Virus record (IMG/VR): IMGVR_UViG_3300030328_001105
Location: 1 to 41,333 of that record
DNA: 41,333 bases
Source of the DNA: a virus
Direction: 5' to 3' (one strand)
A model generated the notes under the pieces. That model had not been told where the DNA came from, ran no database searches, and worked only from the letters and a program-made list of their open reading frames with translations. This document shows positions 23,601 through 33,000 of this stretch, in pieces (positions within the stretch are counted from its first letter, which is position 1; every line of letters begins with the position of its first letter). Made by a program: the position numbers and the translations under genes.

Positions 23601-25812
23601 AAAACAAAAACAACAAGATTATTATAATGTATATTTACCTGGGATTGTTAATGGTTATCCAATACAAGGTGAAACTAAAGAATTAGGCGAAACAGCTTTT
23701 GTTACTCTTATAAGTGATAATATTAATAAAGTTCCAAGAAATTTACAAGACGTAGGTCCTTTACAAAATCAATTTACAAGTGATATTAAATTATTTGGTA
23801 GAGTTACTAATACGGTAAATAGTACTAGTAATCCTAAGTATTACAATACTCAGTTTGATCCTTTATCATCACCTGATTCTGTTAATTTAGTTGGTACTGT
23901 AAAAGATGTTTTTCCTGGTGTTGCAGATGCCCCATCAAATCCAGGTAATATAGAGTCTAACTGTATATATGATTATAATACTAAGCCTTATATTGCAAAA
24001 ATTGCAACTCAAAAAACTATAGGAATCCCTGAAACAGCTTATAATAACCCATCAGGATCATATCCATATCCTGGAAACATGGGATTAGCTGTTTATGAAA
24101 CTTCTCCTTTTGTTTCTCAATTAGAGTTGTTTTACGAAGCAACTACAACAGGATTAATATCAGATCTTAATTATGATATACAAAATATAGCTACAGGTAT
24201 AAATGGTATTAGTGTAACATATCAAGAGTTTAGTGAGGATTATGCGACTGGTACAAGAGTAACAGAAGATTTCTTTCCTTTATCAGGTGGACAAATTGTT
24301 ACTACTGCTACAGCAGAATTAATAAGTATTTTTAATTATAATTCTACTCCTCCTCATGATTTAAATTTAATTAATTACGCTGAAGGTGGGAATCAAAAAT
24401 TTAATTTATTACCAGGTTCACAAACTGGAAGTTATTATATAGCTACTACAGATACTTTTTATGCTGGTGGACCTAGTGAACCAGATTTTTACACTCAATA
24501 TGCTGGTAAGTTTTTAGTTACAATTAAATACACTGAAGCGAGTGGTGAAACAGTAAATCAAACAATGGTTTTACAATTAACTAATGCTAAGCCAGTTGCT
24601 ACACCAGGGTTTCCTCCGATGTTAGGTCCTAGTCCAGGTAGTAATGCTGTTCTTTATAATCAAAACACTTCTCCTCAAGGTTATAATGGTAGTGCAACTC
24701 CAGCACCATCATCAACTAATGCTGGTAACTCATCTAATGCCACTTTTGATCCAGGTAATGGTTTTGGTTGGAGTGTTGTAGAAGCAAGAAAATATTTAGG
24801 ATCATCTGCTAACCCACAAACAGTATGGACAACATATATGACAGGTGCTGGTTATCCAGTTAAATTAACTAATTCTGGTGTTGTAAATGGTAGTGCGTTA
24901 AGATTTGAAATGTCTTCTAATGGAACTAATGGGATTCAGCAGGGTTATAGATATGAAATAGATCTGCAGCTTACTGATACTTCAGGCGCTGTTATGGATC
25001 AAGTATTAACTGTTAGTTGGAGTTTAGGTGTAACAACATTTTCTAATGTAGTTTCTGCTGCTTATACAAGTGGTACTGGTTATACTACTAATGATACAAC
25101 AATGGTGTCTAATGCAAACATGTCATCTAGTAACACGACTGGATTATATCCTAGATTTATAGGTCAATTCCAAAACTGGTCAGATTCAACTCAACATTTA
25201 TATGCGAGATTAAAATGGACTAGTGGAACCAACAATGGTTTTATAGTAAGAGCGGGTAATGTAACGTACGCGGATACATTTAATGGTGGTAATCAAAATA
25301 TTGGTGAAAGATTAGATACAAGTACTGGTGGATTAGTAGCAGCAACTCAAATTGCCTCATCAACTAGTGCAGGTGAATATTGGATTAAAATAGCCCAGCT
25401 TGATGGATTTATGGTGGGACTAACAACTCCTCAAAAAAATACACAATTAAATGCTGGTGTTAGACCTGGCCAAAAGAATTTAGGTGGTTTAGGAACTTTA
25501 CCAGTTTATGATTATAAAAATTGTGCTTTAGTTAATTTTGCTATTAGTATTGAAGGTGCAGCGCCTGCAAATAATGCGGTTCTACCTCCTAACGTGAGAA
25601 ATAGTTTATCAGGTTATAGTGGAGTTCAATTACAATTATGGTATAGTACGACTAGTCAGGTACCGGGATCAACAGCACCTCCAAATGCTACTCAAATATC
25701 CAGTACACAAACACCTGCTTTACCGTTTTACCCAGCTACTGTTAATCAAACAAACTTTGCGGTTTCACCTACAGCAACTGGAACAAGTGCATCTCAAGGT
25801 CCAATTAGTTAA
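20635..25812 (+). CDS. Very long tail (muzzle/tube-type) protein with FISUMP-type insert and adhesin-like C-terminus
   Basis: A 1725-residue protein. The N-terminus MAEIKNSFIGSKMNKDLDER is the conserved opening of the large tail protein in crAss-like and marine Bacteroidota phages. Residues ~217-388 form a FISUMP-like domain: GDAIPRAQTPAEWTTF, QQGAWCYYDNDLANGVVYGK, YNYWAIADTRGLAPNGF, then FWTSESL and NGYSVRLKR. The phage core resumes at GDPDYLTDKFVRFSYRFKF. Residues ~787-860 carry a Gly/Thr/Val repeat of the kind common in marine phage appendage proteins. SQLELFYEATTTGLISDLN (about 1162-1180) marks the end of the core. The remaining ~540 residues are Ser/Thr/Asn/Gly-rich, beta-structured and possibly receptor-facing. 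The adjacent 446-residue gene looks like its continuation. Confidence 0.75.
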   Translation: MAEIKNSFIGSKMNKDLDERLIPSNEYRDALNVAVSRSEGSDVGSLEAILGNIKKVTLPTKEKIIGHLVDESNNVVYYFTTDFTPATTTEEIASNNKCTISMYSASSGNSSVLVSGYWLNFSTTSRMNGVSLIENLLFFSDNRNQPRKINVTTAASDPNYYFNEDQISVAKFAPYKAPEFVNLRSTNQLKPSTMSDASDPLQTEIGVSTYSSVNLDVSTYKNGDAIPRAQTPAEWTTFNNNQQGAWCYYDNDLANGVVYGKLYNYWAIADTRGLAPNGFSIMSSADWTDITDATGTPATRLKSQELWDANPGTDTTGFDALPAGFREHTANVNAFQQLTTKTRFWTSESLVAGKGKYVEMVSTAQTLTQSASGDEALPINGYSVRLKRNAGYNGWNGDPDYLTDKFVRFSYRFKFDDNEYSVIAPFSQDVFIPQQEGEFLNEDETQAFVTTVVGFMQNSVNNAVLNIELPSLNILQDYKIKAIDIIFKESDTQAYQVLESVTVDSSFISDLNNTNIFQYEYQSTLPIKTLPATETTRVFDKVPVTARAQATSGNRIMYGNYVEGKSGQSGLDYFVDVADKNNIVYTEYPQHSLKQNRNYQVGVVLADKFGRQTDVILSNYDNLLDANGNPQPGSNVFSDYNTVGFNEDVPAWNGDGLRINFNSIIPESVNANNVSGYPGAYAVGNYYTITTGSLNYPIFFRDWSTQEITAIANQNVFDFTGLVYADIAPTSNTFNVYRNQNEGWIKLTLTTDYLVTDNGGKPRVTLKGPVTSTNLTSLITQNTANGTNGDYTGIVGTTSGFTTNSATGTGVAITVTIAGNAATAVVVTADGSGFLPGDKIIVSNSVIGGSANVEITLNAASLGSTNVGDVIKAELLYTTNNYYKYTTGTTNAAQPLFANFATTYQDFFAVGKSLPGKYIDYTTIKSVTPSGNPVVSVSLYTDYEVAEKYLFDQTGTGRPEPALLIADLPRIYATYDINVDGFYSYRIGVKQKQQDYYNVYLPGIVNGYPIQGETKELGETAFVTLISDNINKVPRNLQDVGPLQNQFTSDIKLFGRVTNTVNSTSNPKYYNTQFDPLSSPDSVNLVGTVKDVFPGVADAPSNPGNIESNCIYDYNTKPYIAKIATQKTIGIPETAYNNPSGSYPYPGNMGLAVYETSPFVSQLELFYEATTTGLISDLNYDIQNIATGINGISVTYQEFSEDYATGTRVTEDFFPLSGGQIVTTATAELISIFNYNSTPPHDLNLINYAEGGNQKFNLLPGSQTGSYYIATTDTFYAGGPSEPDFYTQYAGKFLVTIKYTEASGETVNQTMVLQLTNAKPVATPGFPPMLGPSPGSNAVLYNQNTSPQGYNGSATPAPSSTNAGNSSNATFDPGNGFGWSVVEARKYLGSSANPQTVWTTYMTGAGYPVKLTNSGVVNGSALRFEMSSNGTNGIQQGYRYEIDLQLTDTSGAVMDQVLTVSWSLGVTTFSNVVSAAYTSGTGYTTNDTTMVSNANMSSSNTTGLYPRFIGQFQNWSDSTQHLYARLKWTSGTNNGFIVRAGNVTYADTFNGGNQNIGERLDTSTGGLVAATQIASSTSAGEYWIKIAQLDGFMVGLTTPQKNTQLNAGVRPGQKNLGGLGTLPVYDYKNCALVNFAISIEGAAPANNAVLPPNVRNSLSGYSGVQLQLWYSTTSQVPGSTAPPNATQISSTQTPALPFYPATVNQTNFAVSPTATGTSASQGPIS

Positions 25813-25844
25813 AAAATAAAAAAAACAAGTAATAATAAAAGTAT

Positions 25845-27185
25845 ATGCCGGCTATAGTTCAAATAAAATATTATAATACTTATATATTAAAAAGACGGTC
25901 AACACTTGCTCAACCAAATTATAATTGGTATGTGGAAGAGTCTAGAATAAGAGGTGGTTATAATAATACACAAACAGGTTTAGCACCTAGAGCATTTTTA
26001 GTATCTGAAGAAAACCTACAGCAATCTTTAGGTAATTCTATTATTTACTCAGGAGTATTTAATTCTAGAACTGGTACTAATCAATCAAATGTTTTTCCTT
26101 CAGGACAAGATATAACTAGATCAGTAGATCCAGGAAAGGGTACTATACAAAAGCTATATGCTGAAAATACAAACTTAACTATATTTCAAGAGCGAAAAGT
26201 AAATAGAGCTTTAGTAGATAAAGATGCTGTTTATACAGCTGAGGGACAACCTATTACCACTAGTTCTAATTTAGTTATAGGACAAGTTCAACCTTACGCG
26301 GGAGAATTTGGAATATCTACTAATCCAGAATCATTTGCAGTTTATGGATATAGAAAATATTTTACTGATGCAGCTAAAGGAGCAGTGTTAAGATTGTCTC
26401 AAGATGGTATAACAGAAATATCTAACTACGGTATGTATGATTACTTTAGAGATAAACTTGGAGTTTTAGCTTCAGGTGATGCTGTAGGTGCTTGGGATAT
26501 ACATCAAAAATCTTATGTACTTTCATTACAACCCGCATCAGAAGGTAAATCACAGTTGTATGAAAACGAAACGTTATATTTTGATGAAAAAATAAATGGG
26601 TGGTCAGGTAGAATGAGCTTTAGTCCATGTGATATGTTTAGTGTTCAGAACAAGTTCTTTAGTGCTTATTATGAGCAGGGTAGTAGTCACAATGGTTTAT
26701 ACGAGCATTACTCAACAGATGTAAATAGAGCTAATTTTTATGGTACACAATATGATTCTACTGTAACTAGTGTATTTAATTTACAACCATCGTTAATAAA
26801 AAACTTTCAAACTATTAATTATGAAGGTGGTTCGGGTTGGGAAATGGAAAGCTTTGTAACAAATGGAACAGGTGGTGATCCAAATACAAATCAATATACA
26901 AATGAAGACTCTGCTAATGCTATTGGTAAATATGTAATGCCAACAACTTTAGCTGATTTAGAGAGCAATTATTTAAAGAATGAATTTAAAAAGAAAGAAG
27001 ATAAATATTTTGCTAATCTTATAAATACAACTAGTTTTACTCAAGGCGAAGTACTTTATGGTAAATCTATGTCAGGAGTTAAAGGCTATTTTGCAACAGT
27101 TACAATGAGAGCACCGAACACAGCTACATCAGGTTCTAACGAATTATTTGCTATCAGCACTAATTTTAAAGAATCTTCCTATTAA
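25845..27185 (+). CDS. Second part of the tail (muzzle-type) protein system
   Basis: A 446-residue protein. It begins PAIVQIKYYNTYILKRRS and soon reaches WYVEESRIRGGYNNTQ, then LIYSGVFNSR-type text (SIIYSGVFNSRTGTNQSNVF), DITRSVDPGKGTIQKLYAEN, FQERKVNRALVDKDAVYTAE and FGISTNPESFAVYGYRKYF. This looks like the rest of the phage core found together with the preceding protein, here translated as its own chain. Beta-propeller or tail-tube structure is likely. No catalytic motif is seen. The start lies 32 bases after the previous stop, behind AAAAGTAT. It is probably assembled with the 1725-residue protein into the distal tail. Confidence 0.65.
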   Translation: MPAIVQIKYYNTYILKRRSTLAQPNYNWYVEESRIRGGYNNTQTGLAPRAFLVSEENLQQSLGNSIIYSGVFNSRTGTNQSNVFPSGQDITRSVDPGKGTIQKLYAENTNLTIFQERKVNRALVDKDAVYTAEGQPITTSSNLVIGQVQPYAGEFGISTNPESFAVYGYRKYFTDAAKGAVLRLSQDGITEISNYGMYDYFRDKLGVLASGDAVGAWDIHQKSYVLSLQPASEGKSQLYENETLYFDEKINGWSGRMSFSPCDMFSVQNKFFSAYYEQGSSHNGLYEHYSTDVNRANFYGTQYDSTVTSVFNLQPSLIKNFQTINYEGGSGWEMESFVTNGTGGDPNTNQYTNEDSANAIGKYVMPTTLADLESNYLKNEFKKKEDKYFANLINTTSFTQGEVLYGKSMSGVKGYFATVTMRAPNTATSGSNELFAISTNFKESSY

Positions 27186-27195
27186 ATTAAATTAA

Positions 27196-27606
27196 ATGAA
27201 TGAATTAAATTTACGTCGATTAAATGACGATGATTACGATATGCTAGTTTCTTGGTGGAATTGGTGGCCTGGATGGGCTGCACCTCCTAGAGATTTTTTA
27301 CCTGATAATGGTAAAGGCGGTTTTATGGTAGAAAAAAACAACATACCGATCTGTGCTGGATTTATCTATCAAACTAATTCTGAAGCAATTTTATTAGAGT
27401 TTATTATATCTAATCCAAATTATAGAGATACAGATAGAAAAGACGCGTTAGAATATTTAATAGTAGGATGTGAAAAAATATGCAAAGAAGCAGGAAAAAA
27501 ATATATGTTTACCATGGGTAGACACAAAAGTTTAATAAATATACATGAAAAATTAGGGTGGCACGTAGATAAAAGACCATCACATGAAATAGTAAAAACA
27601 ATATAA
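27196..27606 (+). CDS. GNAT-like acetyltransferase domain protein
   Basis: A 136-residue protein with the GNAT strand-helix order: LRRLNDDDYDMLVSWWNWWP, GGFMVEKNNIPICAGFIYQT, an acidic central strand AILLEFIISNPNYRDTDRKD, the CoA-binding helix region ALEYLIVGCEKICKEAGKK, and a final YMFTMGRHKSLINIHEKLGW. The classical Gln/Arg-x-x-Gly-x-Gly/Ala loop is degenerate (N-Y-R-D-T-D-R). That may mean altered CoA binding or a structural role. It sits in the middle of virion genes, so it may modify a virion or host protein, or be a small non-enzymatic component. The leader is TAAATTAAATTAA. Confidence 0.6.
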   Translation: MNELNLRRLNDDDYDMLVSWWNWWPGWAAPPRDFLPDNGKGGFMVEKNNIPICAGFIYQTNSEAILLEFIISNPNYRDTDRKDALEYLIVGCEKICKEAGKKYMFTMGRHKSLINIHEKLGWHVDKRPSHEIVKTI

Positions 27607-27609
27607 ATT

Positions 27610-28386
27610 ATGGCAGCAGCAACAACAGTGGCATTAGTAGGCGCGGGTGTATCAGCAATAGGTGGTGCAGTCACGGCTAATCAAGCTAAAAAAGCAGCAG
27701 GAAGAGCAGGAAGAGAAGCCGCTCGTGCTAGAGCTGAGATGAATAGAATAAGAAACTCAAGACAAGCAATTACAAATCCTTATGCGGGTGTTACAAATCT
27801 ATCTGGTCTAGCTAAAGACTTAAGCGATATGGTTAGTAATCCTTTTAGTAATTTAGGAGTTGCTACACAAGCTGCTGAAATAAAAATGGAACAATCAGAT
27901 ATAGCTCTTGCTAACACGCTAGATAGATTAGCTACTACTGGTGCAAGCGCTGGTGGCGCCACTGCTTTAGCTCAAGCTGCTTTAGCTTCTAAAAAAGGTG
28001 TGGCTGCTACTATTGAAAATCAAGAAGCTGAAAATCAAAAATTAGAAGCTCAAGGTCAACAACGTATGGAGATGTTACAAATGCAAGAAGCTGCTAGAAT
28101 ACAAGGTATACAACTTTCTGAAGGTGCTAGAGTACAAGGATTAAAAGGTCAAGGTGAACAATTTATGATGGGTCTTAAAGAACAAAGAAGTCAAGCTGAT
28201 TTAGATTATGCTGCAGGAAAAGAATCACAAGCTATGGCTAATCAAGCAGCTGCGAATCAAGCTCAGGCAGCAGCTTGGGGAAGTGCAATTAGTGGAATGG
28301 GCCAAAGTATAGCTGGGGCTTTTGCACCTACTGGATCTGGTTCCACTGGAGATACAATAACTAATTATTACATGGGAGAAGGATAA
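27610..28386 (+). CDS. Probable internal virion / DNA-injection protein
   Basis: A 258-residue Ala/Gln/Gly-rich protein. A hydrophobic N-terminal segment (VALVGAGVSAIGGAVTA) could insert in a membrane. A long helical region follows (KKAAGRAGREAARARAEMN, then AEIKMEQSDIALANTLDRLA and ATTGASAGGATALAQAALAS) and a Gln-rich coiled coil. It ends in a Gly/Ser tail with TNYYMGEG. The pattern of membrane-active N-terminus plus helices resembles ejection proteins of podoviruses. The motif 'NPYAGV...NPFSNLGVATQAAE' recurs in marine Bacteroidota phages as I recall. It is placed directly before two larger likely internal proteins. Confidence 0.65.
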   Translation: MAAATTVALVGAGVSAIGGAVTANQAKKAAGRAGREAARARAEMNRIRNSRQAITNPYAGVTNLSGLAKDLSDMVSNPFSNLGVATQAAEIKMEQSDIALANTLDRLATTGASAGGATALAQAALASKKGVAATIENQEAENQKLEAQGQQRMEMLQMQEAARIQGIQLSEGARVQGLKGQGEQFMMGLKEQRSQADLDYAAGKESQAMANQAAANQAQAAAWGSAISGMGQSIAGAFAPTGSGSTGDTITNYYMGEG

Positions 28387-28389
28387 ATT

Positions 28390-30003
28390 ATGGGATATAG
28401 AAATCAACCAATTATAGAAGACTTTTACGGTGTCAAAACATTTGCTGCATCGATGGGAAAAGGCGTTATAGATTTAGCTGCTGGTATAAGTGCTTTTACA
28501 GCTGCTAGAGAAGCGCAAAGAAAAATCGCAAAGAAAGAAAACGAAGAGTTTGGAAAACTAGTTGGTTCTGCTACTATTAGACAGAACGAAATATTCATGG
28601 GTTTAAAAGAAAAAGAATTCCCAGGGTTAGATCCAGATTTAATGACACAAGCTATATCAGAAATTGAAGCAGGAATGTATGGTCCTGATGGATCTATAGC
28701 TGCAGAAGCTGCTTTAAAAAGTGGTAAACTTAATCAAAAAGAAAGAAAAAAATATACAGATATACTTAATAACTGGAATTTAAAAGTAAATAATTTTACG
28801 ACAGATGCTGCTTTAATGTTAACTGATAAAGAAGATTATGGTAAAGCTATAAAAGATTTAGATAATTATTATTTTCAAGGGAGTAATCCTATGGAAAAAA
28901 ATGTTAGTTATCTTGCTGCTAGCACAGTATATGGTCACGCATTACCCGCTGGTGTAACATTAGTTAAAAGAAAAAAAGATGGGAGAAATGTTAGTTTTAC
29001 CTATAGTATTAAAAATAATAATCCCATATTTAAAGATTTAGTTGATTTTGAAAAATTAAAAGAAGATCCTAAAAATCCCGGTTTTAAACTTTTAACTTGG
29101 AATAGAGATTTAGCTACTTGGAATGGTAATTTTGTAGATAAAATAGGTATTGAAACTCCTGATTATAACAAAGAAGGTTTAGAATCAGGTGTATTACAAA
29201 AAAATAATAGAGGTGGATCTGAAATAGGACCTCAATTTCAACACATGCTACTGGGTAAGACAGAAGAAAACGACGATCAGATTGTTACAACTGTTGATAC
29301 ATGGGTTAATGTAGATGGGTTTAAAAAAGCAATGTCTCCTTTTACCGATATGCACGCGGCTGATATATGGGAAGAGTTAAAATTAAATGAAGAGTCTGCT
29401 CTGGCTTATTTATCAAAACATTTAGAAGCTTCAGGAGTAAATTGGATGCAACAATATGTTAATGGAACATTGACAAAGGAGGATATTGTGGGGGAATATA
29501 AAAAGCTTGTTGATGAAAACATGTTAAGTAAGTTTGGTTTAAGAGAGGGTGATGAAACTAATGGGTTGAAATTAGAGAAAAGAAAAATAACTCAAGATGA
29601 AATAGATCAATTAAAAGATGCTAAGGTTCCTGGTTCTGATCAATTAGTAGCTGATACTGATCAATATTTTTATAGAGATCAAAAATCGTCTAAAAATACT
29701 TCTAATGTTTCAGAAATTGCTTCTTATCGAGCTACTAATAGATCTAAATTAAATGATTCCTCATCTACAATGAATGTTATGGGACAAAAAAGTAGTATAG
29801 GGGCAACACCAAAAAGAATGATTAAATGGGATGCCGCTAACAAATCATGGGTTCCTTATGAATTTATAAGCGTAAGAACAAGTGGTGATGGAGTTTCTAC
29901 AAGTGGAACTGGTCAATGGAGAGCTGTACCTATGTCGGGTCCTGAGCTTGGTGGTATAAACGCTAAAGATAAGAAATCTTTTAGCACGTGGTTAGGTTAT
30001 TAA
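28390..30003 (+). CDS. Probable internal virion (cargo) protein
   Basis: A 537-residue protein with no recognisable enzymatic motif. An N-terminal hydrophobic/Ala-rich segment (SMGKGVIDLAAGISAFTAAR) is followed by charged helices. Later blocks include GPQFQHMLLGKTEENDD and MHAADIWEELKLNEESALAY. The C-terminal 100 residues are Ser/Thr/Lys-rich and probably flexible. It starts two bases after the preceding stop, in AAATTATG context, and precedes the giant gene. This order (ejection-type, middle, giant) is what I would expect of virion cargo proteins packaged with DNA. A tail-associated role is the alternative. Confidence 0.6.
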   Translation: MGYRNQPIIEDFYGVKTFAASMGKGVIDLAAGISAFTAAREAQRKIAKKENEEFGKLVGSATIRQNEIFMGLKEKEFPGLDPDLMTQAISEIEAGMYGPDGSIAAEAALKSGKLNQKERKKYTDILNNWNLKVNNFTTDAALMLTDKEDYGKAIKDLDNYYFQGSNPMEKNVSYLAASTVYGHALPAGVTLVKRKKDGRNVSFTYSIKNNNPIFKDLVDFEKLKEDPKNPGFKLLTWNRDLATWNGNFVDKIGIETPDYNKEGLESGVLQKNNRGGSEIGPQFQHMLLGKTEENDDQIVTTVDTWVNVDGFKKAMSPFTDMHAADIWEELKLNEESALAYLSKHLEASGVNWMQQYVNGTLTKEDIVGEYKKLVDENMLSKFGLREGDETNGLKLEKRKITQDEIDQLKDAKVPGSDQLVADTDQYFYRDQKSSKNTSNVSEIASYRATNRSKLNDSSSTMNVMGQKSSIGATPKRMIKWDAANKSWVPYEFISVRTSGDGVSTSGTGQWRAVPMSGPELGGINAKDKKSFSTWLGY

Positions 30004-30020
30004 TCAAGATTTAAATTTTT

Positions 30021-33000
30021 ATGAAATATATAGATCCAAATACAGGTAGAGAATACACTGAAGAGGAATTACTAGAATTAGCTGGTGATATGCCTTTGCA
30101 AGATTATATTGCTGAAAAAGGATACACGCAATTAATAGAAGAAGTTAAACCAGTTGTAGCAGAACAACCGGATTTTCAAACAGCCACTGCAAGCGAGGGT
30201 GCAGATGTAGTGGCGGACATACCGGAAGCACCCGAGAATACGGCTTTAGATTTGGAAAATATTTCTTTGGAATCAGCTACAGAGAGTTATCTTGCGGCAA
30301 CGGAAGATCCTGCGTATCAAATGCTAAAGCAAGCTGAAAAAGAATTAAAAGATTTTAATGAAGGTATAGATTATAATTGGGGTCCTAGTAAAAAAGATTT
30401 AGCACAAAGAAAAAAATTAGAAAACGAAGTTGAAGCGCAAAGAAGAAAACTAGCTGGATCAAAAATAGATTTTGATGTACCTGAAACTTGGGTATCTAAA
30501 TCTCAATCTGAGGTTATTAAAGCTCTTAGAAGAGAATTTCCGGGTATTGTATTTGAAGAAACTGGAGCTCAAATTTTAGGTAATTTTGGTAATGCAATAA
30601 CAGCTAATTTAGGAGGTGAAGAAATAGAACTTGATTTAGTTGATTGGGGTAATGCTTCTGAAAAAGAAAAAAAGGAATTAGTAGAAAATTTCAAAAAAAT
30701 TGAGAGTTGGGATCAAGTTACAAAAGCTAATGATATAGCTTTACAAGGAGCTTTTTCTGGTATAATGGATCCTATTAAAGATGGTATAATACCTGCAGAT
30801 GAATTTAACAAAGCTATAAAAGATTCAGGTTACCAACTAGTAAAAGCTCAAGGAGCAGCGTTTGCTTACGATCTTATAAAAGATGGAAAGATTGTTGCGT
30901 CAACTTATGAAGATGCGGGTTATGCGCCTAGAGGAGTTAAAACTATTGTTGATGGTGATGGTATAGAAAATTATATTAGAGAGAATTTTACAAAAGAAGA
31001 AGCTTTAAAAGCTAAATCAGTGCTTTATCCTTATTTAAAAACTTTCGCAGAAGAAAAACAAGTTAAAGTTGATAAAAATATAGCGGCTTTAAATAAAAAA
31101 TTCGAAGACAATCCTGAGGAGTTTTATAAACAAGATATTTGGGATACACAGCTTCAAAATTATCTTGAAAATTTAGCTACACAAGGAGCTATACAAAAAG
31201 AAGAAATACCTGTAATTTTAGAACAAATTAAGAACAATATTAATGTAAATTCATCGTTAGATAAAATAGCTAAAGGTTTAGTTGGCCCAGAAGGTGAAAC
31301 TGGTTTTAATAGTTACACTGAATATTTAATGTCTTGGCATGGAAACAATGAAACTTCTTTAGGTATTTCACAGCAAGCTGATGCTGAAAAATATGCTGTT
31401 CAAATATTAAGAGATGCTATAAATCTTGAGCTTGATTTTGAAGACCCTTATAATCCAGCCGCTAGTTTTAATGATACACAAAAAGCACTATTAAACGCAG
31501 CGTTAGATCAACATTTACTTTACAATTTAGAAGATAGAATTGCAAGAGAAAACGAGACAATAGCTGAACAGATATTGTATGATAAACCTGCTAAAGAAAG
31601 AGAACTTATTAGACTAAGTTTAATGATGGAGCAGGTAGAACCAGATGCTATTAGAGATGAATTAAAAAAAGACGGTGAGTTAATTAAAAATTATAATAAT
31701 ACTATAACTGATATTACATTAGGCGAATTTGAAAGGGTCCATAATAATATAAAAAGTATTCCAGGTTTAGGATTAGAGTATAATATAGATCTTGGTGAGC
31801 AAAAAGATTTTTTTGGAGAAAGTATACTTCCTACTTTTAGAATAACAAGATTACCAGATCCTGAAGAGATTACTGAAGAAGATTATAAAAAATTATTACA
31901 AGCAGAGTCAGATTTATATAAATTAAATCTTACTTTAAATAATCTACGTGAAGACTATATCACTAGTGTTGGAAATTATGTAAATAATTTAACAGAATTA
32001 GAGGTATCGGTAGGTGAAAGATCAATAGTAAAAGAAACTAAAGATGGTAAAAAACAGGTTATAGATGTATTAGGTCTTTGGGACGACATCAATAAGGAAT
32101 ATGATTTACCTGATTTATTAGCTGATGATTTCGGAAACGCATCATCTAGAATAATATTATCTGTACCCACATTGTTTGGTAGTGAAGGAGCAATGTTAAA
32201 AGAACAAAGTATTGCTGGAAAAGAATTGAATATGATGTCTATGGGTACTTATGATGATCCAACAGGTGGTGGTTGGACATGGGGATTAAGAACTTTTAGT
32301 ACTCAATCACCAAATATATTATTAGCAATTGGTACTGGTGCTACAGGTAATGCGTTAACAAAAAGTAGTGGTATAGTAAAAACAGCTATTGGTACTACAT
32401 TTGGTATTACATCGGGTACAGATTCATATAGAAGATTAACTATACAAAGGGATTTGTTAGAAGATGCTAAGAAGCAAAAAGAAATGCTTCAAAACGCTTG
32501 GAATGAAGGTATGGTTAATACATTCGAATATACGCAGGGTATGCTAGATGCTGAGAAAGCTATAGCAATGTATGATATGAGTAATGATCAGATATTTGGA
32601 GCTTCTCTTTCTACTGGTATTATAGAGGGAACAGTTACTAGATACATTGGTACGTCTAATAATACAATGAAATTCTTAGGTGATATTAAAGGTTTAGGAC
32701 CTATTAATGTTGTAGATGTATTGTTTAAAAGCGGTTGGAGACAAACCGGTATGTACGGATTAGAATGGACTAAAAGGGTTGGTTTAGAAGTATTAGAAGA
32801 AGAAATAATATATGCAGGTACTCAAGGTATAAGTGAAAGTTTAATACTAGAAAGAGATGCTGATTGGAGTCAATTTGATGACACGGCTATGGTTACTTTA
32901 GTAACAGCTGGTGTTTCTAATGGTACAGGAGTTGGTATATCTGGTATAAAAAATTATTATGCTGGTAAAAAGTTTATGACAGAGGTTAATGAAGCTTCAC

